Below, piece by piece: positions 38,769 through 49,832 of a stretch of 64,000 bases of DNA. The first letter of the stretch is position 1; every line of letters starts with the position of its first letter. Both the position numbers and the translations under genes were made by a program. Origin of the DNA: Paramecium pentaurelia (lineage: Eukaryota; Ciliophora; Oligohymenophorea; Peniculida; Parameciidae); NCBI GenBank assembly GCA_905183005.1, contig CAJJDO010000104.1:248001-312000 (forward strand), in the 5' to 3' direction. Under the pieces are notes generated by a model that was given only the letters and a program-made list of their open reading frames with translations, was not told the DNA's origin and ran no database searches.

Positions 38769-40860
38769 GTTCTTCCTGACAAATAAACGTTGAATCATCA
38801 ACATAAAGGTAAAAATGATCTATTTTCCTTGAATCAAAACTTTAATCTAATTTTTTGTATGTATGTGAGTATATATATAAAATAGAAACGGTGATAGTCC
38901 GGTTCCTTATGGCACCCCATTTTTTACTGCTATTTCTTGTTTATCATATTATATATACTACCAAGTCATTAAGTTTCAGTTGAATAATATTGACAAATCT
39001 GTACAATTTTAAGCTGATTGAAAATATAACTACTCTCTGATTTGTTTTACCAAAATTTTTCGAATCAGTTATGAGTTTAAGTATACTGTTTAGTTCCAGC
39101 ACCTCAAACGAAACCAATTATTCTTTAATGATGTGATTTTAACAGAATTGTTTGAATTTTATGTAGGAATTTAAGCTCTAGTCATTTCATAATTGGACAT
39201 TTGATTATTATTGGTTTGAATTAGTCTATTTCTGGAATGTTTAGGTATGCTTAATTTAATGGAATTAGCGATTTTCGCCAAAGTTTAAAACTAAATCTGC
39301 ATTCTTTTAAGATCATAAATGGGAAAGCATTCATATGTTTAATCTTATTTAATCCATTTATCGTATATTAGATAAAAATTTAACCCTTTATTTTAAGACA
39401 GTCTTTATTTCATTAATTAACATTCCTCAGGAGATATTGGATTCAATTTGAATAGCTTTAATTGAGAGTTTTTTTATATCTATTAAAAAATGGCAATCTA
39501 TTATAAACAATTTTAAAGAATATATTTATTACAGCTAATAAGCAATTCACAATCTATGAAACAGTTCATGATATCACTATCTTCTTTCTTTGAAGGCTTC
39601 ATAATTAAAATTCTATTTATAGATTCAAATACTTTTTTCCGATTTATTACTTCTGATTTATTATTCAATATTTTATAAAGTAATATTTAATGATCGGTTA
39701 TAGTATTGACTAATTCTTTTTAAAGTTTGTGCTATCCTCTAAAAGCATTGAATTTAATTCATTTTCTATTTTATCTCTCAGTAAAAAAAACTATTTAAAA
39801 ATCTTTTTTCATTTACTATAGAGTTGAAAAAAATAAATAAATATTTTTTTGAATTCGTAGAATTAGTGATAGATGTGATTTGATAATTAAATTTTTACCA
39901 CTCAAAAATAAAGTGATCTATTTTGCATGTCACATAAACATTAAGATGAACTTAAGCATTGTAATATACCAGTATAAAGTCTGTTTTACTCTCTTAACTT
40001 CCTTTTATTCTATTATTCTTTTGAATGATAACTTCCTTCATAAAGGGCATTAAATTTGTTGAATAATTGATATTTCCACATATTATAAATAACTTTTCCC
40101 TTTGTTGCATGAGCTTAAGAATAAAGTATTTCAAGTGCTTTTTTTGATTTTTTATAATACTGAATTATTTAGTATAAATAATCCTAATGGTTAACCTGTT
40201 ATGTGAATTAGCAAGCACTCTAATAACTCATGTAACTTATGCAGTAAATCCATATACTTTTCGAAAAGAATTGCTAATGAATCCCAGCAGTTATTCCTCC
40301 TCCTCTATTTGAATTATGGCTTCTTAATTTATTATAATATGTAATAATATGTATAAAAAGAGGAGTTTGTAATTTTTTTTTTATTTCCTATAAACATAAT
40401 ATGTGTGCTATTTTTTGTTTAGCTTCACTAAGAGTTTATGATTTAATTGAAGAGACATTCCAAAAAGTATAATTAAATAATTATTTGAAGTGATTTTAAA
40501 TTTAGCAAGCATATGCTCACTTTAATACTCATGCTCTTGTTTGATGTGCTAGCATGAAAGCACTATTCGCTGTTTTGGCCTTCAAAATTAATTTTATCTC
40601 TAATATGTTTTCTTATAGTGTGAATTTTAGACCTTACTCACCCTTGATTATTTCATGGCTGATCATACATTTGGAGCCATTTTCTATGTTTTATTGCTTT
40701 TCTTTATTATGCTCATTATTTCCTTACTATCTTCTTCTTAAAGTCTTGGAAAATTTACATATCAGCAATCTAGGAAAACTGATTTTGATTTATTTATTAT
40801 TGAACCTCCTTGGAAATTAAGATAATAATTTAAGGTAATAAACCAAGGCTATTTATATTA
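38769..40860 (-). mobile_element. LINE-B: endonuclease and RT catalytic part (3' part at 33304-33989), degenerate
   Basis: Reading the minus strand: NRGGGITAGIHQQFF and LFIICGNINYS (endonuclease, compare RGGGIAVGVHNQFF and LIVCGDINQS of LINE-A), then IDHFIF, MKPSKKED, LSQNKGLNFYLIYDKW, RT1 (CPIMK-TGA-LELKFL), FV-TGA-GAGT, NGVPQGTGLSPFLFYIYTH (motif B) and YLYVDDSTFICQEEHIE (motif C, YVDD) at the point where LINE-A enters. Many TGA codons and frameshifts show it is older or more decayed than LINE-A. The 5' boundary is unclear; sequence to about 40860 may belong to it. Its protein continues at 33989 and runs leftward. Confidence 0.8.
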
Positions 40861-40920
40861 GTATTCAATTTTTCATTTTATATATCGCATCTAGGAAAGT
40901 TTTCTATTCCAGCAATTGTA

Positions 40921-43352
40921 TCACCAGATCTAAAGTGTTTCAAAGATAAAAAAATATTTTGATATTAAGGTTCTGATTATTTAATATATTTTGATATTTT
41001 TAATTAATGATTATACTTTTAGTGAATCTAATTAAAAAGAATAATATTGTTATAATAATTCTTATTATTTAAATGACTATTTAATTTTAAATCTCACTTT
41101 ATCAATCATCCTTACTTTTGGCTACTTTAGTGAATCTTTATATTGAGTTTTTAAATTGGTTTCCTTCCCAATAAACTTATAAACATTTTTCACATTACCA
41201 GAATATTTTAATTTATCCAAATGAATCATTCTATTTTAAATATATATTTTTACGTTTTTAAAATCTAAATACTATTATGCTTTTTTTGGTGTAATTTTAA
41301 TCACATGATCAAAATTGCATTTCACACATCTGGATAAAATTTTATCTTCACGTATTTAAAATTATAATTCCTTTAACATTTCATCAAATTATTATTCTAT
41401 ATCTACTACAATAAATTACCAGTGTTAAAGTTATCTGACAATATCAGACAAGGTGCTTTCAGCTAAGGTTTTTCAAATAGTTTTTTATCTCTTGTAATAA
41501 TTATTCTTTATTCAGCTATGGCTTATTATTCAATATTAAAATGATCATTCTTCTCATTATACTCAGCATCAATTCCAAGATTTCTAAGAAAAGCTGCCAA
41601 TTTTTTAAGCATTGAATCAACTAAAAATTTCATATTCTATTTGTCATCAATTAACTTTTAGAATTATACATCATATCTTAAATGCTCCCCTTTTTAAATT
41701 TGTAAGACTTTTTTCTATTTTTATTAAGTTTAATGCTGCTATTAAAGTTAGGGTAGCTAATCTAAGTCAAGATTTTTCAATTCATTTAATTTTAAATAAA
41801 GGGCAATACATATATAAGCATCCATTGCTCCATAATGTAATTAACATTTTCTTAAAGGTCTCCTCTACCAATTAGAGAAACATTCTTTTTTTGATAATTT
41901 CTTTCCAAATAATTAATATACTTAGTTAGCTAAGGAAACATTATTTTTGTTTTCTGGAAAAACCTCATTATATAAAAATGTTAAATCCACAATATTAGTT
42001 GGTTCAATTGATTAATCTAAATTCATATTTTAAGCCATAACGGTAAAATCATTCCATACGCTATGTCCAATTTTGATTTTATTACTTGCAAAATAACTAT
42101 TTAAGAATTGTAGTAATTCTTATTTTTCCCTTAAATTAAATATATCAATTATGTAAATATTTTTTTCAGTCGAAATTTACATTATTGCTACTCCTCCAAT
42201 TGCAAATTCATCAAAATAATGACAAAACTCTGTATCAAATCCTGTAATTTAAGAATTTAAAATTAAATCTTTTATTAGCATTAATTTTTCAACTGTATCA
42301 ATAAATTCAATTTACTCCTCTTTTATATTGAAATCAGAAAATTAAATGAAGCCAGATGGATCTTCTTTATAACAAATTTATTCTGTAATTCCAAAACCAT
42401 CATATTTTAAAAGTGGATTTTCAAGGAGTACACCATTTAGTTTGTATTGGTCATTCAACCCTTATCTAATAGCAATAGAATATGCTTCATTTATCTTATT
42501 GTGTTCCAATAGTTTATCTATTGCATGAAAAAGCATATAAGGGTATCCCTCCAAACGTTCTTCAACTCTCTCATAAGGTTCTTCTATTTTAGGGAAATAT
42601 GTTCTATCAATAGCTTATCTATTTTAGATTTTAATTAATTAAGGATAGTCTTCTTTTTAGAGGTTATATTTTCTAATTAACTCTGTAGCAAATTTTTGAT
42701 GATGTCTTTTATCTGACTATGTTAATTTAATCAAAAAATCTTTTAGTAAATTTGGAGATGTAATGCATATTTTAGAAAAATCTTATACTGCATCTAATTA
42801 AATGAATTTATCAATAAACAATGACATGTTTAATTGATCTTTAAAAATCATGATTAATTTCATAGCTTAAAGTGGCTTTTTATTTTATAATAAAGTTAAT
42901 ATTTTTACTTAAGCACTTTTAATAGATAAATTAATTACTCTTAGATTTCAGCGGGTTTAATATCAAACCCTTTCATGTAATCTTCTATAAAATCTAAAGG
43001 AATAAGTTGCCATTTTTCTAAAGCTAATTATTTATTCCCAAAATCATTTAATTATAAGAAGGTTTTTGTGAAGATCTCTTAAAGAAGGGTTTTCAATGTC
43101 ACATCATTTGATATTTCAAGGAAATAGAAATAAGCTTTACATTTATCTTATTCCTTTGACAAAAGTTGTAATGCAATGTTCTCAAAATCCTTTTCAAAAA
43201 TTAATAGTAAAGTTTACCTTTCGTTATTAGGCAGATTGGATTTTTAATTGTCTAAAATAATCTTGAATTTCTTGCTAGTTATTTCTTTGTACTAATAATT
43301 ACTTTGATCTAATTACTTATTTCGAAAATTATTTCCATAATAATTTAATCAT
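40921..43352 (-). CDS. MUT-7/EXD3-like 3'-5' exonuclease with Mut7-C RNase domain
   Basis: About 750-780 aa with several short introns (for example 28 nt, GTAAACT...GAAAAG, near 43186-43213). The N-terminal half is helical. The DEDD exonuclease domain follows: GFDTEFCHYF (D-x-E), KIGHSVWNDF (third Asp), NWQRRPL, and YGAMDAYICIAL (Y-x3-D), so all four DEDDy catalytic residues are present. The C-terminal domain reads KFLVDSMLKKLAAFLRNLG, IITRDKKLFEK and CVKCN, matching the Mut7-C RNase fold. Animal relatives (MUT-7, Nibbler) trim small-RNA 3' ends and act in transposon silencing. A role in ciliate small-RNA pathways is inference. It lies directly next to the LINE pair. Start ATG 43352 (MIKLLWKQFS) is the first that joins in frame. 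Confidence 0.87.
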
Positions 43353-43423
43353 TAATAACAATATAATTCTTTCATTGTATTGTAATATTTTAAATTCTTT
43401 AATAAGTTTTAAATCAATTATTA

Positions 43424-44725
43424 ATGTTACAGACAATTAATTAGGTCCCGAAATAAGTGCTATTAGAATTTTATAATTTAAACAAATTATAAGTCTAATA
43501 CCTATACGATGTTTTAGACAGTGATATCGATATTCTCTACAGAGTTCTTTATAATATTAAAAGACCAGAATTGATAGATAAGCTAATAGATGAGTTAAAA
43601 TACTAAAACTAATAACAAGGATTATTGAAATCAATGACATATGGTAATTTGAAAGAATTAAAGAATTTTTTAAAATAGAGAGTCAGCTATGAAAAGTTGA
43701 TCAATTCTTTAGAAAAACTCAATATAGAAGAGGAAAAGTAGAAGCTATAGGCTCTTGAAGTATAAGAGAGACCAATAGTATAGCAAGACAGCAAATTCCT
43801 AGAATTGCCACCTTATATACATTTACTCATTATGGATTTCCTTGATCCCTATTCTTTACATACAAATAGATTGGTATGTTTAAAAATGAATGAAATTTTC
43901 AATAATCCCTAGATAAGTGATAAGTTTTATTAAAAGTTTTGTAAAGCTTTATTTGATTAAATTGAAATAAAACCTACAATAATTAGTCCTTTTGAAAAGA
44001 CAAGAAAGTACATAAATGAAAACTTACATCTATATGAATAATAATTACAACTCATTAATGAAATCAACCAGAATCCAAGTTAAACGATATGGAATAATTG
44101 GGGGAATGCTTAAGAATAAATAATAAATTATTAAGAATTACGTTTACAATATCAATCACATAAGGATATGTATGATTAATAATTGAGATTAAATTACTGC
44201 GGTATATATGCTATGAAGGAATACTACATCAAATATGGAGAGGCTTAATTTTAATAGTCAAGTGCTCCATGTTATAGAGTAGATTTCTTTAGATATATTC
44301 GATTTTGGAGGGATGGAACATTCACAATGTTCATTTCCTCTAAAAAATTAACAAAGCAAGAAATAATAGAATACTTTCAATATCCTGAGATTGCCATCAT
44401 CCCTAAACAAGGAAATTAAAAGTAGATGTAATTTGAAGAATGCTTTTTGAGGGGTGAATATAGAATAGTGATTGATGAGGTTCATGTTATAGCAGCTAGA
44501 CAGAGCACAACTTTTTCATATATTTATAAAATTAAGAATTATAAGAATAAACATCCTGGTAATGTTCTATTACTACAATCGGGATAAATGCATACTTTAG
44601 GAGATAATTATAGATAAGATATAGTGGATAATTCTAAAAAAAAGCACTTTGTATACAAGCATCTTGAAGAGTTTAGATAAGAATTGCATGACGAATTACA
44701 TGGTTGGAAGAATGTCGTTTATTGA
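43424..44725 (+). CDS. F-box protein, FBXO9/Hrt3-like
   Basis: One intronless frame of 433 aa. An F-box lies around residues 130-175 (LPPYIHLLIMDFLDPYSLHT...VCLKMNEIF), expected to bind Skp1 in an SCF ubiquitin ligase. The C-terminal region has the FBXO9 signature: LNCYGIYAMKEYYIKYGE ('F.GvYis+.tYir.Ge'), YRVDFFRYIRFWRDGTFTMF ('Y+yyRFfpdG...m'), then a beta-rich end with YRIVIDEVHV. The N-terminal about 120 residues are charged helix. It is divergent from the exonuclease gene with 71 bp between start codons. Confidence 0.8.
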
Positions 44726-44777
44726 TTTATTAATTTATTTACAATTATAAAATTACCAATAATTAAAATTTATATAT

Positions 44778-45736
44778 ATGACAGAAAAGCAATAATAATT
44801 CAATCCATTATTAATAGCATTTTATTCAGGTCTTGCCTCTTTGGTTGGTGATATGGTAATGTTTCCCTTCGATACCATTGGAACAAGAATCAAAGCACAT
44901 AAGTCTGAGTTCTTGGGAATGAAACAAGGATATGATCTTATAGTTAAGAATGAAGGATTTAAATATTTATTTAAAGGGTTTTCTACAACAGTAATGGGTA
45001 TTTTCTTATTGCTTAAAAATAGGTTCATTTGTTCCTTATGGTTCATATTTTTTGGCTTATGAATATATGAATTCTTATGCAATTAAAATAACAAAAGGTT
45101 TAGAGAAGGATGGCAAAAAAAGTAAGCTTAATTTATTGATTCCTCTTATTACATCACCCTTGGCTGAAGCTGTTTCTGTCATAAGTATAATTGCATAATT
45201 ATATAGCTTACATTCCTTTTGATACCTTAAGAACCAGAATGTAGATGAATGTTCCTGAATACAATTATAAAGGAATATTTTCAGGTTTAATGGAAATTTC
45301 TAGAAAAGAAGGTTGGAGTCGTTTATTCTAGGCATCTTACTTATATTTAGCATCAGTAGTTTTGTACACAACATTCTAAATGTGGTTCTACGAATTATTA
45401 AGATATCAAATCTTGAAAAAAAGAATTGATCCCACTTTAAAAAATCAACCGTTGGCCATTCATTAATCAATTATTGCATCAATGATTTCAACTGCCTTGG
45501 CTGCAGCCTTAGTCAATCCTGTTGATTTCATTATTACTAGATATTAACTTGTGGACAGTAGTTAACAATAATTATCTGTGAAAAAATTAGTTTAGGAAGC
45601 TTGGCGCTTAGAAGGAAAAAAAGCTTTTCTGAAAGGTTTAGGAACTAGAGTATTCTTATGCAGCATATTTTCCGTTTTCTATTTTCCAGTTTATGATCAC
45701 TTTAAATCAACGTATGGAACAACTTTAGCAGATTGA
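44778..45736 (+). CDS. Mitochondrial carrier family (SLC25) protein
   Basis: Two introns (25 and 22 nt) give exactly 303 aa, the standard carrier length. The three repeats each carry a P-x-[DE]-x2-[KR]-like signature: FPFDTIGTRIKAH, IPFDTLRTRMQM and NPVDFIITRYQL, with following G-x-x-x-L-F-K-G-type loops (YLFKGFSTT, AFLKGLGTR). The second-repeat intron falls right before its signature. Substrate-contact residues were not enough to name a substrate. Inner mitochondrial membrane is expected. Confidence 0.93.
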
Positions 45737-45835
45737 TTTTTTGGAATTAAATGTGACTTTTATAATGTATTTTATTTTAATTAAGTGATATCAGAGAATT
45801 CTGAGAATATAATATATTTCATCCTATATTCAATA

Positions 45836-48497
45836 ATGGGCAACATCAAAATTCGTCAAACTCTTAAAAAATGGACATCTCACTAACGAATTGGTCTTCA
45901 ATTATGGGCAGTTTACCTATTTTAAATTTTATAAATACTTGAGGTATCAGTTGTAACACTTCTTGAGTATGTTTCATTGGGAAGAAGCCCTTCATAATTT
46001 AATCTTTCTAAATCACTTTCATTTAAGATTATTGATTTTAAATCAGGTAGCAAAAGTATATTAGTATTAATACTATTTTAGCTTGTTATAGGACCATCTA
46101 TTCGTTTTTATAGTTTGTATAAATCGTCTGAAAAGTAAGCTTTCATGTTTTAAACAATAGAAAAGTTCTATAATGATTTCATGTTTAAAAATATTAGTTA
46201 TTGCTGATAATTAAATCTTTTTTCTTAAATTATTCATGCACAAAGATTTTCTTTAAAGTTAATTCAAAACTTCGCATTCTTTTATGATGCTATTTAACAG
46301 AGAGGAATGTAGTATTCCCATAATATTATTTGTTTTAAAAAATAAGAAATTTTCAGGGAGCATTAATCAATATAACTATAACAATAAGAATTTAACAAAT
46401 CTAATATATTCACATCTTAGTTATTTATCAATTTCTTTATGATGAAAAAGTAACTTACATATGATCAACATTTTGGTTTAGAATAGTTATATATCTTAAA
46501 GGATTTAAATACAAATATAGTGAAAAAGGGTATGATAAATAAATACAATTTATTGTCAAAATTGACTAAAATTTCACATTTCTCATAGAAAATGTACTTT
46601 TTTTTTATGGGACCTAGTTTTATCACTCTGGTTAGTTGTGCTTCTTTGCGATTTTTTCAAAATACCTTATGATTTGAAGCTTTGATTTTATGTCGATGTA
46701 TCGGTTTGTTATGAAAACTATTAAACGAACTTAAGCTTTTATGTTTCTTTTTTTTACACTATATCAGATTTAACTCTTCTATGGGATTAATGGTTGGTAG
46801 AGTATTCATCTAATGTTCTAAATATAAATTCAATGATTACTCTGGTTAAATATCATCTAAATTATCTGGTATTATTTATTTTGCAATACTATTCTTCAGA
46901 AAGTAGGTTTTGATATATTAAAACTAGTTTTGAGGATATTCATTCATTCAAGTATTAATAATTAAATGTTTAAAGAGTATATTATTATTAATCTATTTTT
47001 TTTTGGATTGACATCATTATTAATGTATTGAATTATATGAATAATTTTAGAATTGAAAAATCAGTAATAGATAAATAAATTTAGATGAAGCCAAATAAAG
47101 ATTCATTGTTTCTACTTCACTAAATATTTATTGATATTATAAATATTCTAAAGTACAGTTAGATTGAATTGAATAAAGTACAGATCCTTTATTAGCTCAA
47201 CCTCTCTTTTTGACTCTGATTTTTGTAATAATCAATTTGACTTTATAATGAAATCAAATTATTCAATCTATTAGTAAATACTCATTAGATTTCAACATGT
47301 TTTAGTATCTGAAGTTTTGTATCTAATTTACTTTAATTAAGATTGATAATTATTACATATGTAAAATCATTATCTTATTCACTTCAGATACTAAAATAGA
47401 GGAGTGTTTATTATTTTTAGTTTTTAAATTAAATATTTTTCTAGAGCATTAGAAAGGATTGAAAATGAGACATACTGAATAAGCATTCATTGAATTGTTC
47501 TTTAAAAAAGAAGATGATCATTAATAAAGTAGAGAGATACTTAAGAGATCAATTAGGTATAAATTTAATTTTGATCAATAAATTAATTCAAATTTTTCAG
47601 AATTCAATTTTGTAATATAAAGATTAATCACAATTACTATAAATAGTTGATGAATTTAATCGTTTGCTTGAATATTTTCTACATAAACTTTATGTTCGTA
47701 CCATTTTAGTTTTCACTCTTACTTGTTCAGTTATTAAAAATCTAACAGATTTAATTGTTTATACAGAATTTGGAGATTAAGAATCATTATTATATCTACT
47801 TTTCTTTATTATTCCTTTTTTTGCTTAAATATTTTATTTATTTAAATTTGATGGAGAAAAGTGTATATTTTTAATACTTAATGTCTTATTTTGTTAAATA
47901 GAAAATTAATTTGAGTTACTCCTATTGATTCTTGTTGTTGTAGGACATGAATAATGTATATTAGTAAATTCAAAACCTTCCTAAGTATTTTCAGATAATG
48001 CCTACATAGGACTTCCAGGATCATCTGGTTGATGAGGAAGATTTAACTCTTGCTATAATTACAATTTAGTTTTAATGCTTTCTAATATTTATTTTTGTGG
48101 AAAACTATATTTTAAAGTTTAATTAGCTTAATGGTTTTGTTACTATTCTTTGTCATCAAATGAGTTCTAAGTTTAAAATATTAACATAGAATTTTAAGTT
48201 TTCGAGCATTATATTCCCATAATGAATATTTTTGGAACAATATTTGTTATCAATATTATATACTATATTGAAATTCTAAAAAATTCTTAGAATATTATAA
48301 TTGGAGAAGTAAACAATAATAATAAATAAAATTTGAAAACATTAAAAAAAAAGATATAAACTAAATAGAATAATCATTTAACCTTGAATTCTTAAGGATA
48401 AATTTTTGTTGAATATTTCTCGTAACTTACTAACTGTCTTCATTTTAAATTTACCTCAATATATTTTAATAAAAGAAAGACTTTTGTTTTCTTATGA
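45836..48497 (+). pseudogene. Broken gene for a multi-pass membrane protein
   Basis: ATG 45836 starts a convincing protein (MGNIKIRQTLKKWTS, then hydrophobic helices). The same frame stays open in coding-like sequence to about 47560 but is crossed by about nine TGA codons (first at 46205). After a frame change near 47560-47620, a second good stretch follows (VDEFNRLLEYFLHKLYVRTI, then several TM-like segments), with a TGATGA pair near 48030, ending at TGA 48495. I read it as one decaying gene, although two genes or missed introns are possible. No family recognised. The first exon has the best coding character. Confidence 0.45.
47300..47396. repeat. Inverted repeat, 16-bp perfect arms
   Basis: TTTTAGTATCTGAAGT (47300-47315) and its exact reverse complement at 47381-47396, 65 bp apart, inside the broken membrane-protein gene. 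Possible hairpin or footprint of a small element; no terminal TA or known transposon end recognised. Confidence 0.6.
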
Positions 48498-48740
48498 AAA
48501 TTTATATTTACTTATAAATTCTAATTCATAAACCAAGAATATTAATAATACAAAAATATAGCTTTAGGCTTCATTTTAAAAGCAAAACCTATAAAAATCT
48601 ATATAAATAAGATAATAATAATAATTATTATTATTATTATAAATTTTATTATGAAACATTAAACATTATTTATATATAAATTGAAATAGTTTCTATTACT
48701 AAGTTTAAAAGAAGTTTGAAACCAATAGAAATAAAAACTA

Positions 48741-49313
48741 ATGAATAGAAAAACACAAACTAGTATTATACTAATCGAATTAATGAGATTAATAGAATTT
48801 AGCAATAAGTAGAAAGAAAATTAAGAAATTCATTAAATATCAGAATAGTTTTAATAATATGATGAAAAGTCTTCAAATATAAGTGATTTACTTTGGATAT
48901 TTCTTTTTTTAATCAATATTAAAGAGGAGTCTCATAAGATCTTAAATATTAATTTTGAATTAAGAGTCTAAAAAGATAATTATATGCTTATGTGTATTTA
49001 TTAGACATTGGCTAAATTTTTATGCAATAACTCTAAAAGTTCATTTCTAATAGTAATTTTCTAAGAAAGATTATGTATTTTGGTATCAAAATTATAATAA
49101 TTGCTATCATATTTAAAGATTATGTCTTAATTTTAAAGAAATTGGTCATCATAATTTTATGGAATATATTCTAATTTGCTTGATAATTATTTATAATTTT
49201 TATTTTCCAAAAATAAATATAAATTCATTTTTATGATTATAGAGATAAATTTTTATTATTATTTAATATTTATACTAAATGCTAAATCAAAAATTTAGAT
49301 TACCATGATATGA
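48741..49313 (+). CDS. Hypothetical 190-aa protein, helical with hydrophobic C-terminus
   Basis: Single exon, ATG 48741 (MNRKTQTSIILIELMRLIEF) to TGA 49311-49313. A Gln/Glu-rich N-terminus is followed by leucine-rich helical sequence (SDLLWIFLFLINI, CILVSKLQQLLSYL) and a possible membrane segment near the end (FIFMIIEINFYYYLIFIL). No family recognised. Its last 27 bp overlap the 3' end of the convergent phosphatase gene. Confidence 0.6.
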
Positions 49314-49832
49314 ATGCTTCTACAATTAGTTATTTCTCATTATAAAATTTTCAAAAATTCTCATTAATCTAATTGAATAGTCTTCATTACTGATATCAAT
49401 AGGTTTAACAAGGATACCAATTAAACCATTTTTATGTGCTAAAACCATATCAGTAAATAATCTATCTCCTATAACACATATTTAATGAGATTTTATGTTT
49501 TTATCTATATGATTTTTTTAAATCTCCTAAAAATTAAATGGCTTTTTAGATGTTGTCTTTGCAACACTTAATCCTAATTATGTATGTTCATTTATTTTTG
49601 AATTAGAGACTAAGAGTACTTAATCAAAATCTTTTTTTAGTTTTGACAATAATTCTTCATATACAGTTTTTGTTTCTAAATGTTTTGTAAGTGTATTGTC
49701 TCTATCAAATAGTAGACATTTAACACCTATTTACTTTAATTTTTGAAAAGGAATCTCTTAAACACTGGCACAATAATAGTGAGGGTAGATGGGTGTTGAA
49801 ATAATGTATTAAAATAGATTTAAATAATTCAT
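49287..49832 (-). CDS. HAD phosphatase, GEP4-like phosphatidylglycerophosphatase
   Basis: 181 aa, no intron. Catalytic DxDxT loop in CLLFDRDNTLTKHLE, motif II Ser in LLVSNSKINEH, motif III Lys in KKPFNF, motif IV Asp pair in CVIGDRLFTDMVLAH. The KPxxF and 'GDRLFTD' wording is that of the mitochondrial GEP4/PTPMT-independent PGP phosphatases (PGP_phosphatase family), which make phosphatidylglycerol for cardiolipin. The start ATG overlaps the stop of the upstream PX-WD40 gene as ATGA, so the two are immediately consecutive on one strand. Confidence 0.83.

Noticed and set aside
45836..48497. A gene from a lineage with all three stops reassigned (TGA as Trp)
   Set aside because: Every other gene in the window ends cleanly at TGA, the TGA rate here is near that of random AT-rich DNA, and one frameshift is present. 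Decay is the simpler reading, although kept as a finding to test.
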